Part shown: piece after piece, positions 32,526 to 44,700 of the stretch
How the letters are laid out: every line of letters begins with the position of its first letter
How positions within the stretch are numbered: position 1 is the first letter of the stretch
Source: Symbiodinium natans
Taxonomy: Eukaryota > Sar > Dinophyceae > Suessiales > Symbiodiniaceae
Reading direction: 5' to 3'
NCBI GenBank assembly: GCA_905221605.1
Contig: CAJNDS010000164.1
Location: 62,001-126,000 of the forward strand
Length of the DNA: 64,000 nt
Position numbers and translations under genes: made by a program
Notes under the pieces: generated by a model
What the model was told of the DNA's origin: nothing
What the model saw: only the letters and a program-made list of their open reading frames with translations
The model's database searches: none

Positions 32526-32630
32526 CAGAGCCCAATACCCCTTAATTAAGGAATATTCCTTAAATCATACTCAGGATCCCTATATGTTTTAAGCAATATT
32601 GCTTAATCAAGGGGTTTTGGGCTCTCTGGG
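32526..32630. mobile_element. Dispersed palindromic element, family D
   Basis: Complete copy, CAGAGCCCAATACCCCTTAA to AAGGGGTTTTGGGCTCTCTG. The target side may be the repeated CCC/GGG. Confidence 0.75.
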
Positions 32631-32778
32631 CGCTTTTCTACTATTGTGTCATTCTTAGTGGGAGCCCCAGAAAATCTACTTCTTGGGATCCTCCAGGGGT
32701 CTGGGAAATCGCATGGCCCAGTTCCCAGACCAGCTTCAATATCCAGGTGGCTCGTTTCAGGCTGTATAGAGCTGAGGT

Positions 32779-32868
32779 TTAGGGTTTAGGGTTTAGGGTT
32801 TAGGGTTTAGGGTTTAGGGTTTAGGGTTTAGGGTTTAGGGTTTAGGGTTTAGGGTTTAGGGTTTAGGG
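32779..32868. repeat. Interstitial TTTAGGG array
   Basis: About 13 perfect units. Confidence 0.97.
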
Positions 32869-33081
32869 ATATAGGCCCTCAGTCCCTCACTCCCTACGAA
32901 GAACCAGGGGGATGGGTTTAGGTGTGTGTGTGACACTGCACGGCTGTTGGCCATGAACCTTGAAGGTTGCTTCTGTGTGTCAGGACACCTCCACGGAGCA
33001 GACCTCGTTCACGCGCGAGCGCGCGCCCCGAGCCTAGGAGACGGAGAGCTTACTTTCCAACTCTTTCAAGGGGCCTAAAAA

Positions 33082-33170
33082 TTGGGATGATCCCCCTTAT
33101 ACGAACAGTCCTGCATAGGGATTATAGTAATCCCGACGAAGGACTGTTAGTATAAAGGGGAACATCCCAA
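33082..33170. mobile_element. Dispersed palindromic element, family B
   Basis: TTGGGATGATCCCCCTTATAC to TATAAAGGGGAACATCCCAA with the ACAGTCCTG / AGGACTGTTAG arms intact. Centre shorter than in other copies. Confidence 0.78.
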
Positions 33171-34555
33171 TCTACCAAGGTTGAGACATCTTCGCTCGTG
33201 AAAGGGTATCGGGCTCTCAGGGGCATACGGCGATGAGGGGTCTTGGGTTTGTGGTTTACGGCGACTATCTTGTCGTCCAAAAGGCCAGCTTCACAATCAC
33301 CACGCTCATCGCCGGGTGCTGCTGGAAACAGGTTGCAAGAGACCGCACGCCGACTATATAGGAACCCAGCAGCACCGTGTGCTCGGACTCACGCAAACAT
33401 AGTGCAGAAGCAACCTTTTCAGTGCCCCTAGGACATAATCCTAAACCCCCCCCCCTACTTGGAAAGCTCTTTGGACTTAGTAAGTCTACATAGTATCCCT
33501 TAGAAACAACCCGCATAACCCAAATCACTGAGTCAAAAGGCCTTCCCAACAAGCCCTATTGGAATCCGTACACTCCCCAAATAGCACGGTCCCTTACCTT
33601 CTTTCAAGGCTTCTGAAGTATGGGCCCTTGGGTTGTATAGGGTTTTATATGTAAGGGGCCCCCCTTTAAGGGCCCATGTTTAGGAACCATGAAGCTTCCC
33701 CAAGATAAAGGACATCCATGCATCTGCATTGAAGAGACGTGCTTGCAATCTTCACTAGATTAAGTGCCCGTCTTCCTTTTTTTGAAGTGCCAGGTTCCCT
33801 TAGAAACCCTGTTAAGCCGAAAAACAAGTTCAATCTGGGGGGGGGGGGGGGGGAATTCAATATTTACTTGCTCCTACAACAAGGTATGACACCCTTGCTT
33901 GGAAGCCTTTTTGAACTAGCAAGTCTACCTTCGCATCCCCAAGACACCCTTGAACAGTTCGCATAGCCCAACTTACTATCCCTGCTTACTAAGTCAAGAG
34001 GGCTTCTAAGTAGGGGAGAAGTGATTTAACAGCAAAGATGTCGGTGTAAGCCTAAACCCTAAACCCTAAGCCCTAAACCCTATACCCTAAACCCCAAACC
34101 CTAAACCCTAAACCCTAAAGGTTCAGCGGCTCCTCCGAGCATGAGCATGACCATGCGGTGGAAGTGGCAAAGACTGCAACCACAGCGACCAGGAGCTGGC
34201 AGTCTGTGTTAGGGCTTGGGGTTTAGGGTTTAGGGTTTAGGGTTTGGGGTTTAGGGTTTAGGGTTTAGGGTTGAGGGTTTAGGGTTTAGGCTTTACGGTT
34301 TAGGGCCGAACATTGCCCTTAATTAGTAGCGAAGAATAGTTTTATTTTTCGGGGTTCTTGAACAATAAGTAGTTTAGGCTTGGGCTTAGGGTACTTCACT
34401 TTTGCATGAACCCTGCTTATAACTTGCAGCCCCTTCGAACCGGTTTAGGGTTTAGGTTCAGGGTTTCGGGTTTAGGGGTTGGGGTTTGAGGTTTAGGGTT
34501 TAGGGTTCAGGGTTTAGGGTCTAGGGTTTGGGACTCATGTCTGTTTCTGAAGCCG

Positions 34556-34626
34556 ATGGCCGCCACTGCGCAAGGAGAACCACCAGGACAACCCGCAGCA
34601 ACGGACTATCGCGTCGGATTACTGAG
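34556..34626 (+). CDS. Possible channel start exon
   Basis: An ATG in GC-rich context opens MAATAQGEPPGQPAATDYR, then VGLLRR before a GC donor. Low-complexity N-termini are common in such channels. The phase does not fit the next exon directly, so one exon may be missing. Confidence 0.35.
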
Positions 34627-35091
34627 AAGGCTGGGTTTAGGGTTTAGGGTTTAGGATTGAGGGTTTAGGGTTTAGGGTTGAGAGATCACTTCCGAGACGC
34701 CTTGGTATCCGAAAAGTAAATCCCCTGAAGGGCTCCTAAGAATGGCCCAGTAGTAGTACAGGGTACTATTTGGGTGTTCTACTTTTTCTGAGTAGCTGAG
34801 TACTTTACGCTTTTTGGGATACTATCACCCCCTATAGAACTGAAAGTGTACACTTTTGGGGCATATGAACTCAGCAACTAAGACTAAGTTTTGGATCCTC
34901 CCAGAGGTCAGGGTGGCCCAAATCGCTCTCTTTTTCTCCCCTTCTCCTCATCCAAAAACTAAGGAGTCTGTTCGGGTTAAGGGTTTCGGGTTTAGGGATT
35001 AGGGATTACGCTTTAGGCTTTAGGCTTCAGGCTTTAGGCTTTACGCTTTAGGCTTTAGGCTTTAGGCTTTAGAGTTCAGGGTTTGCTTCTA

Positions 35092-35136
<45 letters not shown>
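35092..35136. repeat. Poly-G run of about 43 bases
   Basis: An uninterrupted G homopolymer inside the channel's 5' region. Confidence 0.95.
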
Positions 35137-35676
35137 AGGGTAATTCTTTTCACAAGCCCGTTGAATTACAGGAGCTTTCAGGTGTGTGGGTGTAGGTGTA
35201 TGTATCAAAAAGATGTGTATATATATATATGCATACACATGGTGAGTTCTCATTTCCCAAAAGGGACCATATTTTATCGAAGTGACTATATGTATATGTA
35301 TAGTATGTATATATATATATACATATATATACATATACATGCATGTGAAATAAGGGATGAGGGCTCCAGTCCAAGACTTGTTTAGGATTTAGGGTTTGGG
35401 GTTTAGGGTTTAGGGTTTAGGGCTTAGGGTTTAGGGTCCTAAACTTCCCCCGAAGCCGAGCAAAAGATTGCTTGAAACCCTACGAAGAGGCTCTACATCC
35501 TAAACTTAGGGAAAGCGCATGCATGCCGGCCACGAATCCACCAGATGCCTCACCCGCTTTGCACCCCTTCAGAATAAACCCCAAACCCTAAACCCTAAAC
35601 CCTAAACCCTAAACCCTAAACCCTAAACCCTTCACAACGCAAACTGGCCCCACCATCTGCCTCCACCTTGCTGCAG

Positions 35677-35726
35677 ATGATCGACGACGCGCTCCTTGAC
35701 GAGAAGGCGCGCGAGAACGACACCCA
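35677..35726 (+). CDS. Channel exon, N-terminal cytosolic
   Basis: MIDDALLDEKARENDT plus part of Gln, with a GA donor. Its phase fits the exon at 37260. Helical and acidic. Confidence 0.65.
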
Positions 35727-38700
35727 GAGACACCAATGCCCCCCACAAGAAAGGAGCATTCCTTAAACCACATATGGAAACCTATCATATTTAAGGAGTA
35801 TTCCTTAATTGAGGATTAGTTATGGAATATCCTTAAACCACATAAAGGAAAGCTATCATATTTTAGGGAATCTTCCTGAATGAAGGGTCATTGGAGTCTC
35901 TTCGTGCTCTCAGCCTGCCAGAGCATCCAAAGCGGTTCTGGCCCTAAACTCTAAACCCTAAACCCTAAACCCTAAACCCTAAACCCCAAACCCTAAACCC
36001 TAAACCCTAAACACGCCCTAAACCCCCTAACCCCATAAAGCCTAAAAACCCTTTTAGAAACCCCCCCGGACAGCCAAAAACGGAGTCGGAGATTCCCGAA
36101 AGCATGCGTTGTGATGTATTTAGGGTTTAGGGTTTGCATGGCCTGAAGGTGTTTGGTCTACTACAACCCACTTAGGAATTATGCTTATTTTTCATATAAC
36201 ACCCAAGAAAATATTTTCAAAGAATGTGTATTTTGACTAAGGCTCTAAGTGGAGTATAGTTTAGGGTGGTTGGGGCTTACGGTTTTGGATAATATTCCCA
36301 GTGAGCCCAAAAATCCCCTTAATTCAGGAATGCCCCTCAAACCATACTACGGATCCTTATGGTTTAACGTATATTCCTTGTATAAAAGGGGTTTGCGGGC
36401 TCTCTGGGTAACGTATTTTCCTTGTATGAAAGGGGTTTGCGGGCTCTCTGGGCGCAGGTTTTGGGTTTTGGGTTTTCGGGGTGAAGGGTTTTAGGGTTTC
36501 GGGGTTTTGGGGTTTGTGGGTTTCGGGGTTTTGGGGTTTAGGGGTTTGGGAGTTTAGGTTGGTTTTCGGGTTTTGGGGTTGGGGTTTGGGGTTTCTCGAG
36601 TTTTGGGGGTTGGGTTTTTTGTTGGGGTTTAGTGGTGTCGGGTTATGGGGTTTGGGGCTTCAAAGTTTTGAGGTTTGGGGTTTTGGGGTAGTGTGTTTGG
36701 GGCGTTTAGGGGTTTGGGGGGTTTATAGGTGGGGTGCTTCGGGGTTTGGTTTTGGGGTTTGGGGTTTTGGACCTCTCTTGCAGTGGTAGGGAAATTGGGT
36801 TCTGTGTGACCCTGAACCCTAAACCCTAAACCCTAAATCCGTTGCCCAGGGACCCTGGTGCTCTTTGTGGGTTAGACCTAACTCTTTTAAAAGCCCCAAC
36901 CCCATCAACCCTGTAGACACTGTAAACCCTGAACCATATAACCCTGCTAACGTTGCACCCGGTTTAGTAGGGGCCCCCGGAATAAAGTCAAAAAAGTATG
37001 TTTTCTTCGTAGTGCGTGGCACCACGATCGCTTATGCATGTGTCCGGGCGATCGCGACACCCTGGCTGACTCAGTAGTTTTCAGTTTGCGGTGGGTGGTG
37101 GCTTGGGGCGAAAATGACTTTCTACTTCCTGGAAAATTAAACCCGGCAACCCTATAAACCCTGAACCCTTCTAAACCGTAAACCCTAAACCCTGAACCCT
37201 AAATCTGAACCCTTATGAACCTACACCCTGGCGAACCCAAGCTGGGAACTCCGCGTCAGGCCGCTGGAGTTCACGTCACGGACAACTTTGGTGCCAAAGC
37301 AGCTCGCACTTGAGGTTTTGGGAGCCTAACCCTAAACCTGAACCCTAAACCTAAAATGCGGCACTTGTTTTCGGATACTTAGAGGTGCATGGCTACAAGT
37401 ACTGGCGATAGGGCTCTTAGTATGGAGAATGTGCTTGTAGCCCGATTTAGGGCATTGTTTAACCCTGCTTATAACTACCCTTGAACCTCCAAGTGCCCTG
37501 AAACCTAAACCCTAATCCCAAACCCTAAACCCTGAACCCTAAACCCAAAACCTTAGACCTTGAGGGCTTAGGGGCATGTGGAGTCTTGGGTTCTCCAAGG
37601 GTAGTTATCCCTCAACCCTGAATCTCCTGAACCCTGATTGAAAACAGCCAACCCTGAACCCTAGACCCTAAAACCCTAAAACCCCAAAGCCCTAAAACCC
37701 TAAAACCCTAAAGCCCTAAAGCCCTAAACCCTAAAGCCCTAAACCCTAAAACCCTCAAACCCTAAACCCACCCACGCCCCCATCTGAGGCAGCACACCTC
37801 CGCCGCACGCTGTCACAAAGCTTCGATCCAGACCAGCTCCTGAGATGAGATGAGCCCTGGGGTTTCAGAGGTTTAGGATTCAGCGGTTGGGTTTAGGGGT
37901 TTCGGGGGCTTAGCCCTAACCTCTAAATCCTAGCCTCTAGGACTCAGGGAGAGACTGGACTAGGGCAACCCCTATTTTTTTGGAATGGAAGGGGAGGGGG
38001 CACGGATGCGTCCCCAAACCCCAAACCCCAAACCCCAAACCCTAAACCCTAATCCCTCACCCTAAGCCCCGCTACTTCTCTTCACTGGTTCTTAGATTGG
38101 AAGTAAGGACTTGGGAGCCTAGGGACGGAGAGTTTTCTTCAGGGACTATGTCGGGACCTTCTGACATAATTCTCCTACAAACCTCAACCTAAACCCTAAA
38201 CCCAAAACCCTCTTAAAACCTTATCGCCCTAAGTCAAAGCATGCCCGAAGGCTGTCTTGCTGGAGGAAGCCCTTCTTCGCCATCGTGCGTTGGCCAGGTC
38301 ACGTTGGCAGAACTAGGCATTGTTTGAACTACCCTAAACCCTAAATCCTAAATCCTAAACCCTAAACCCTAAACCCTAAACCCTAAATCCTACGCGTGTG
38401 TGCCAGGATGTTGCCGTCTTCTCGCGTGAAGCATGCGCTTTGCATTTGCAGGGTTTGGGGAAGTGCGAGCTGCTGTCTGAATTCTCCAGTGATGCACTTA
38501 GGGTTTAGGGTTTAGGGTTTAGGGTTTAGGGTTTAGGGTTTAGGGTTTAGGGTTTAGGGTTTAGGGTTTAGGGTTTAGGGTTTAGGGTTTAGGGTTTAGC
38601 CTCACTCTGCTGTTTTTCCTGAGCTTCCTTGCGTGCGTAAGGCTTCGATTCCCTCATCGGCATTGTCATCTTGCTGAACGGGATGACGATTGGCCGCGCG

Positions 38701-41700
38701 GTCTGGTCCAGGTAACATTGCGATCTTCCCGAAAGAGACCGAGAGAGAGGGGGGACGATGTTGCTTTTGAACGAAGCTCGCCCTAAACCCGAAACCCTAA
38801 ACCCTAAACCCTAAACCCGAAACCCTAAACCCTAAACCTGTGAGCCACACTCTGGTGGTAGCCCAAAAGCTTGCCCAGCCCGGTCCCTTAGATCTTCCTG
38901 GCAGTCCCCGTGAGTTCTGCACAACCCTGAACCCCACACCCCAAACCCTAAACCCTGAGCCCCAAACCCCACACCCCTAAACCCCAAACCCCAAACCCTA
39001 AACCCTAAATCCTAAACCGAGGTTTCGACACCCAGGCAAAGGCTCAAATCCCCATCGGCTGCGATGAGAACTGCAACGACTGCCCGAATCCGGGCACGGC
39101 TCCCCCGGCATTGGTTGAACCCATGGGTTTAGGGGTTTAGGGTTTTAGGGTTTAGGGTTTTAGGGTTTATGTTTTAGGGTTTATGGTTTAGGGTTTAGGG
39201 TACCTAGAACCCAGTCGCTACCAGAGAGCCCAAAAGTATGTGCTAAGGAATGTACCTGAAGCTCTAGGGATCATCATGAATAGAGAACTACCCATCATGA
39301 ATTTCAGGTATATTCTAGGACCCAGAGCAGGCCCTGATTCCATGTTTTTATAAGGCCTGGGTTCCCTTGTAAGCCTCTTTAAACCAAAAAGGTGTCCTTT
39401 TTTTTCCTGGGTTACTCTTGGGCCTAGAAGCCCTAAACCCTAAGCCCTAAACCCATTGTCCGCCTAGGTTACTTTTGGGTCTTCCTTGATTCAAAAAGAG
39501 TTGGGGCTCTTTGGGCTGCGCCTAGGCGCTAGAATGGGCGGGAGATTGCGCAGCCAGACTGAGGTCTTTTGGACGTTTTAAGGGCTTAGGGTTTAGGGTT
39601 TAGGGTTTAGGGGGCTTTGGGGGCTTTGGGGGCTTAGGGGGTTTAGGGGGTTCAGGAGTATTTCGGTGTGTTTAAACACGCCACTTGCCACCTGATAAGG
39701 ACGTTCCCAGCTTAGTATCATTATGGTTAAAATTTCTGGGCCACAAACCAAAAGCCTAAACCCAAGCACCCCAAAAACCCTTAACCCTGAGACCCCAAAA
39801 CCCTTAAAACAACAAGTGTTGGCCCTAAGCCCCCCCCCCCCCACCCCCAGAACCCTGAACCCCTAAACCGCCATAAACTCTGAACCCTGAACCCTGAACC
39901 CCAAACCCTAAGCCCTAAGCCCTAAACCCTAAACCCTAAACCCTACTAAAACCCCAAAACCCGAAATGTAAAGCCCACCTCCTCCCAGGTTTGTCAGGTC
40001 ACGGCGCCCTGGGTTGGTTACCTCGCGCCTCGGCGCCTTACGGCGGCTTAGGGCTTAGGGCTTGGGGCTTGGGGCTTGGGGCTTGGGGCTTGGGGCTTGG
40101 GGCTTAGGGCTTAGGGCTTAGGGTTTAGGGTTTAGGGTTTAGGGTTAAGGGGGGGTTAGGGGGGGTTTAGGGGGTTTAGAGGTTTCGGGGGTTCAGGGGG
40201 TTCAGGGGGTTTGCGGGGTTCAGGGAGTTTAGGGGGTTCAGGAGGTTTAGGGGGTTTGGGTTTAGGGGGTTTCGGGCTTAGGGTGTAGGGGGTTTCGGTC
40301 TTGGGGTGAAGCATTTAGGGTTTAAGCTTCAAGCTGGGGGTGTTCAGGAATCAGGGTTTAGGGTTTCAGGTTGATCACTTTGCTGCAACCCTGAAACCCT
40401 GAATCCCTGAATCCCAAAATGGGCCCGCAACAGGGGACCCCTTACATACCCCTTATTATATACCCTATACAACTAAGGGACCATGTAGCCCTAAACCCTG
40501 TACCCGAAACCCTGAGCCCCACAAAGCCTCTAATGGGACCACTCCCCCTAAACCTTAAACCCTAAATGCTATATAAACCCTACACCCTCAACCCTAAACC
40601 CTAAATCCTAAACCCTGTGAGGATAATATCTGCTACGGCATCTACATCGCCGAGCTCCTCCTGCGGTTCCTGGCGTTTGGACCCCGCATCCTGGACCGCA
40701 GCGGTTCAGGGGTGTCGGGTTTAGTGTTTAGGGTTTCGGGTTTCGGGTTTAGGGTTTCGGGTTTAGGGTTTAGGGTTTAGGGTTTACTAGGGTTAGAGCT
40801 TAGATGTCATTGGGTGTTTTCAGGGCATTTAGGGTTTTGGTTTTGGGGGGCTTTGGCTTGTGAAGTTCTGGCCTTAGGCGTTTGGGCGGTTGAGGGTTTT
40901 TGGAGTTATGGTGTTTGGAGTTTAGCTAGGCTTAGGTTCCAGGATTTTACATTTAGGGTTTGGGGGAGACCAGGCTTCAGGCTTGTGGATTTCGGGCTGG
41001 AAGGCACCCACAAAGACCATTAAAAACCTCAAAACCATATAGACGCTTTGTCGAACTCTGATCTATCAACCTTAAGGCACGATTGGGGAGGGGGGGGGGG
41101 AGCCCGTGAACCCCAAACCCCAAACCCTAAACCCTAAACCCTAAACCCTAAACCCCAAACCCCAAACCCCAAACCCCAAACCCCAAACCCCAAACCCCAA
41201 ACCCCAAACCCTAAACCCTAAACCCTAAACCCCAAGCATGCCCTGAACCACACGCAGGCGCCATCAAAAGTCACTGGGTGAAGTTCGACCTTTTTCTGGT
41301 GGCAACAGCCACCGTCGACTTGGTCCTGAAAACGACGCCTTGCACGCAGCTCTTCGAGGGTTCTAAAGGGAGGGGTTTAGGGTTTAGGGTTTAGGGTTTA
41401 GGGTTTAGGGTTTAGGGTTTAGGGTTTAGGGTTTAGGGTTTAGGGTTTAGGGTTTAGGGTTGAGGTAGGGTTTAGGGCTAGGGCGTAGGGCTTAGGGTTT
41501 AGGGCTTAGGGCTTAGGGCTTAGGGCTGAGGGCTGAGGGCTGAGGGCTTAGGGCTTAGGGCTGAGGGCTTAGGGCTTAGGGCTCAGGGCTTAGGGCTTAG
41601 GGCTTAGGGCTTAGGGAGAGGGGGAGGGGGTTCAAGAAAATTATGTAACCAAGGTTGCCCACTACTCCCCACTACTCCCTAAGCCTCCCTGAGCTTCCCT

Positions 41701-44700
41701 TAGGTTCCCGAGGTACCTACCCCCCCCCCCCCCATGAACCCGCCTCCCTCAAGAACCCTATAAAGTTGGTGCTAGAAGGCTGTCTAACAGTTGAGTCTAA
41801 CACTGCATGTATGGTTATGCACACACGTGCCTGTCTTGCGCGCTTCCTAGTTGGCATCTACCGGGGGTCAGGGTGTGGATGGTTGTTTTTTGGCACACAT
41901 CCGCGCAGCACAAAGGGGGAGGGCCTGCAGTTAAGCGGATGAGCCACAACCATCAGCAGTCTCGCAAGGCATATCGTGAACCATCAGCCCAGGAAGCCCG
42001 ATAATATATTCTTGAAGGAGTATTCCAGAAACTGTGGAGGAATCCCACGCGCAATACTACTCGATTCACGGGAGCTGGGCTCTTTGGGAATGCGTCCTGC
42101 GCCTGCCACCCGTACTCAAGGACAGCTCTGGACGCAGAGTTCTTGAAGCAGGTCATGCCGCTCGACAGAGAAGGGGGGTGCACTTCAGACGGGGGGGGTG
42201 GTAGGGTTTAGGGTTTAGGGTTTAGGGTTTAGGGTTTAGGGTTTAGGGTTTAAGGTTTTAACCCGGGGTTGTGCGGTCCAGACCAGGCGTTAACCGGGTC
42301 TCCAAGGCGGATTCATGAGCAAGACTGACAGGTGGGATGGTTTGAGGGTCTGAGGGTTTGAGAGTTTGAGGGTTTGAGGGTCTGAGGGTTTGAGAGTTTG
42401 AGGGTTTGAGGGTTTGAGGGTTTGAGGGTTCTAGGGTTTTAGGGTTTTAGGGTTTGACGTTTTAGGGTTTTGGGGCTTAGGGATTTGGGTTTAGGGCTTA
42501 GGGCAGGTGATCTCAGACTTGTTTGAATGTAGGGCCCCAGAATCTTCTGCAGAGTTGAGGGCTATAACTGGCTGGTTCTTAGTAGGGAATGAGGGAATGA
42601 GATACCCTATATCCCCCTATATATACCCTTTAAGTGATGGTATAGGTTACCTCATTCCCCCCCATTCCCTACTAAGAACCAGGGTTATAAGGGGGGTCTG
42701 AGGGCAGAAGGCCTTCGAGCTTCGAATCATTTTGCCATCAAGGCTGGTTCGGCTGCTACGCCTGGCCCGACTGGCTCGCCGCTCTCCCAAATGCTGGAGT
42801 TTAGGGGTTTAGGGACTGGGGGTTTAGGATTTCGGGGTTCAGAGTGTAGGGCTTAGGGTTGTGACGCCCCTGGCCCGAAACCCTATATAGCTTAGAGAAC
42901 CCATCAGAACCAAGCCATTCTACAGCTTGCGGGACTCCAGCGTTTGTGGCTTCGACTCAGGGTTGAACTCGGGTTTAAGGTTTCGGCTTCATGCTTACCG
43001 CAAAAGGATCGATCTCAAGCTGCAGAGGGATCAGGGTTTAGGTTTTAGGGTTTAGGGTTTAGGGTTTAGGGTTTATTTTGATTTGAGGTCTGTTCCGTAC
43101 CCAGAGGGTATGGGGCTCTGCGGGTAGAAGTTTGAGGGCCCAAGACCCTAAACCCTGAACCCTACATCCAAGCTTGAGGGCCCAGGTGCTGAAAAGATCC
43201 TAAACCCTAAACCCTAAACCCTAAACCCTAAACCCTAAACCCTAAACCCTAAACCCTAAACCCCATGTAGAAGCCAAGACATTCTGCGGGTATTGTTCGG
43301 CCACCGAAGCACCCTTCGAGAGTGGCCGCTCCATTTATTTAGGGTTTAGGGTTTAGGGTTTAGGGTTTAGGGTTTAGGGTTTAGGGTTTAGGGTTCAGGG
43401 TTCAGGGTTCAGGGTTCAGGGTTCAGGGTTCAGGGTTTAGGGTTTAGGGTTTACGGTTTAGGGTTAGGTGTCCCTTTTTTATTTCTCCCCACCCTCGGTG
43501 TGGGGTTGTTAGATTTTAAACTCAACTCTTATCCTCGCCCGGAACTCTTCTCCTCGCCCGGTCTACTCCTCGCTCATCCCTGGAGTGCCCAACCCCAAAG
43601 TGTCCCTGGAGTGCCCAACTCTAGAGTGCCCAACCCCAGAGTCTCCCTGGAGTGCCCAACCCCAGAGTGTCCCGGCCCCAGAGTGTCCCTGGAGTGCCCA
43701 CGCCCAGAGTACCTCTGCCAAGAGAGGGTGGGGATGTTCGAAGCAAAAAAACTCATTTCATCTGTTTTGTGGTTTTTTTAGGGGGGTGGATTTGTTTAGG
43801 GACCTACAGCCACCGAGGTTTGGTGCGACTGGTGGTCCAGTTCCAAACTCTGTGGAAGCTGGTCTCTGGCCTCATGTCCTGCGTCCGGCGCCAAGAAATG
43901 CTTAGGGACTGGGAAGGTAGCCTTTACCCTTTTTGGGTTATATAGAATGCTGCTACAAATAAAGGGAGAACCTTTTCTTGGCTAGGGCATTCAGCCCCAA
44001 AGAATTCCCAGAGACTCCCAAAAAAGTTCTTGTAGCCCCCCGCGAATGTCGATAGGAATCCTACTCGGTAGGCCCTTGGGACATTCGATAGTTTTCCCTT
44101 ATACCCTAAACCCGAAACCCTTTTTGAGGTTTGATAGGATCATATTCAGGAATGTTTTTTTTCTGAGGGTTCAAGGGCCATCCCTAGCCTATCACCCATG
44201 AGGCACCCTGTATGGAGTGTTACGAGTATAAGGGGCCTTTTACAAAAATAGTAGGATCCCTGAAAACAAGGATCCCAAGAAGGTACTCCTAATCTCAGCA
44301 ACTCCCAAATAGTTTAAGGTGATTCCCTCACACAGAGGGATCCTGGACCCTAAGCCCTAATCCCTAAAGCCCTATTCAGGGTTCGACCCTAAACCCTGAA
44401 CCCTAAACCCTAAGGGCTGTCCGAACCTGTCCAGGCCAACACGCTCTTCTGGACCTTCCTATTGATCAGCCCCTTGCCTAGCATGTGGGCAGGTTTCTCT
44501 AAACCATAAATCCTAAACGCACGTAGGGTGTCCTTCAGGTTTTTGGAACAAATTTCCTTTCACAAATAGCAAAGCGCAAGCACCGGGGCCCCTTGAAGAA
44601 ACTACCCCTTCCCAAATCCCAAATCGCAAGCGCCGCGTCCCCTTGAATTCGAAAACTGCCCCTTTCCAAATCCCAAATCGCAAAGCGCTCTGTCCCTGAG

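Larger units (their letters stand above)
29034..34555. other. Gene-poor stretch between PDX2 and the channel
   Basis: The end of PDX2 must lie here if the gene is intact, but FIRAP and FHPE were not recognised. It holds family B, D and G elements, telomeric arrays (30239-30338, 31592-31707, 32779-32868), a GGGGTTTTT repeat and open frames without motifs. A weak exon-like piece at 34129-34198 reads SEHEHDHAVEVAKT. Confidence 0.45.
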
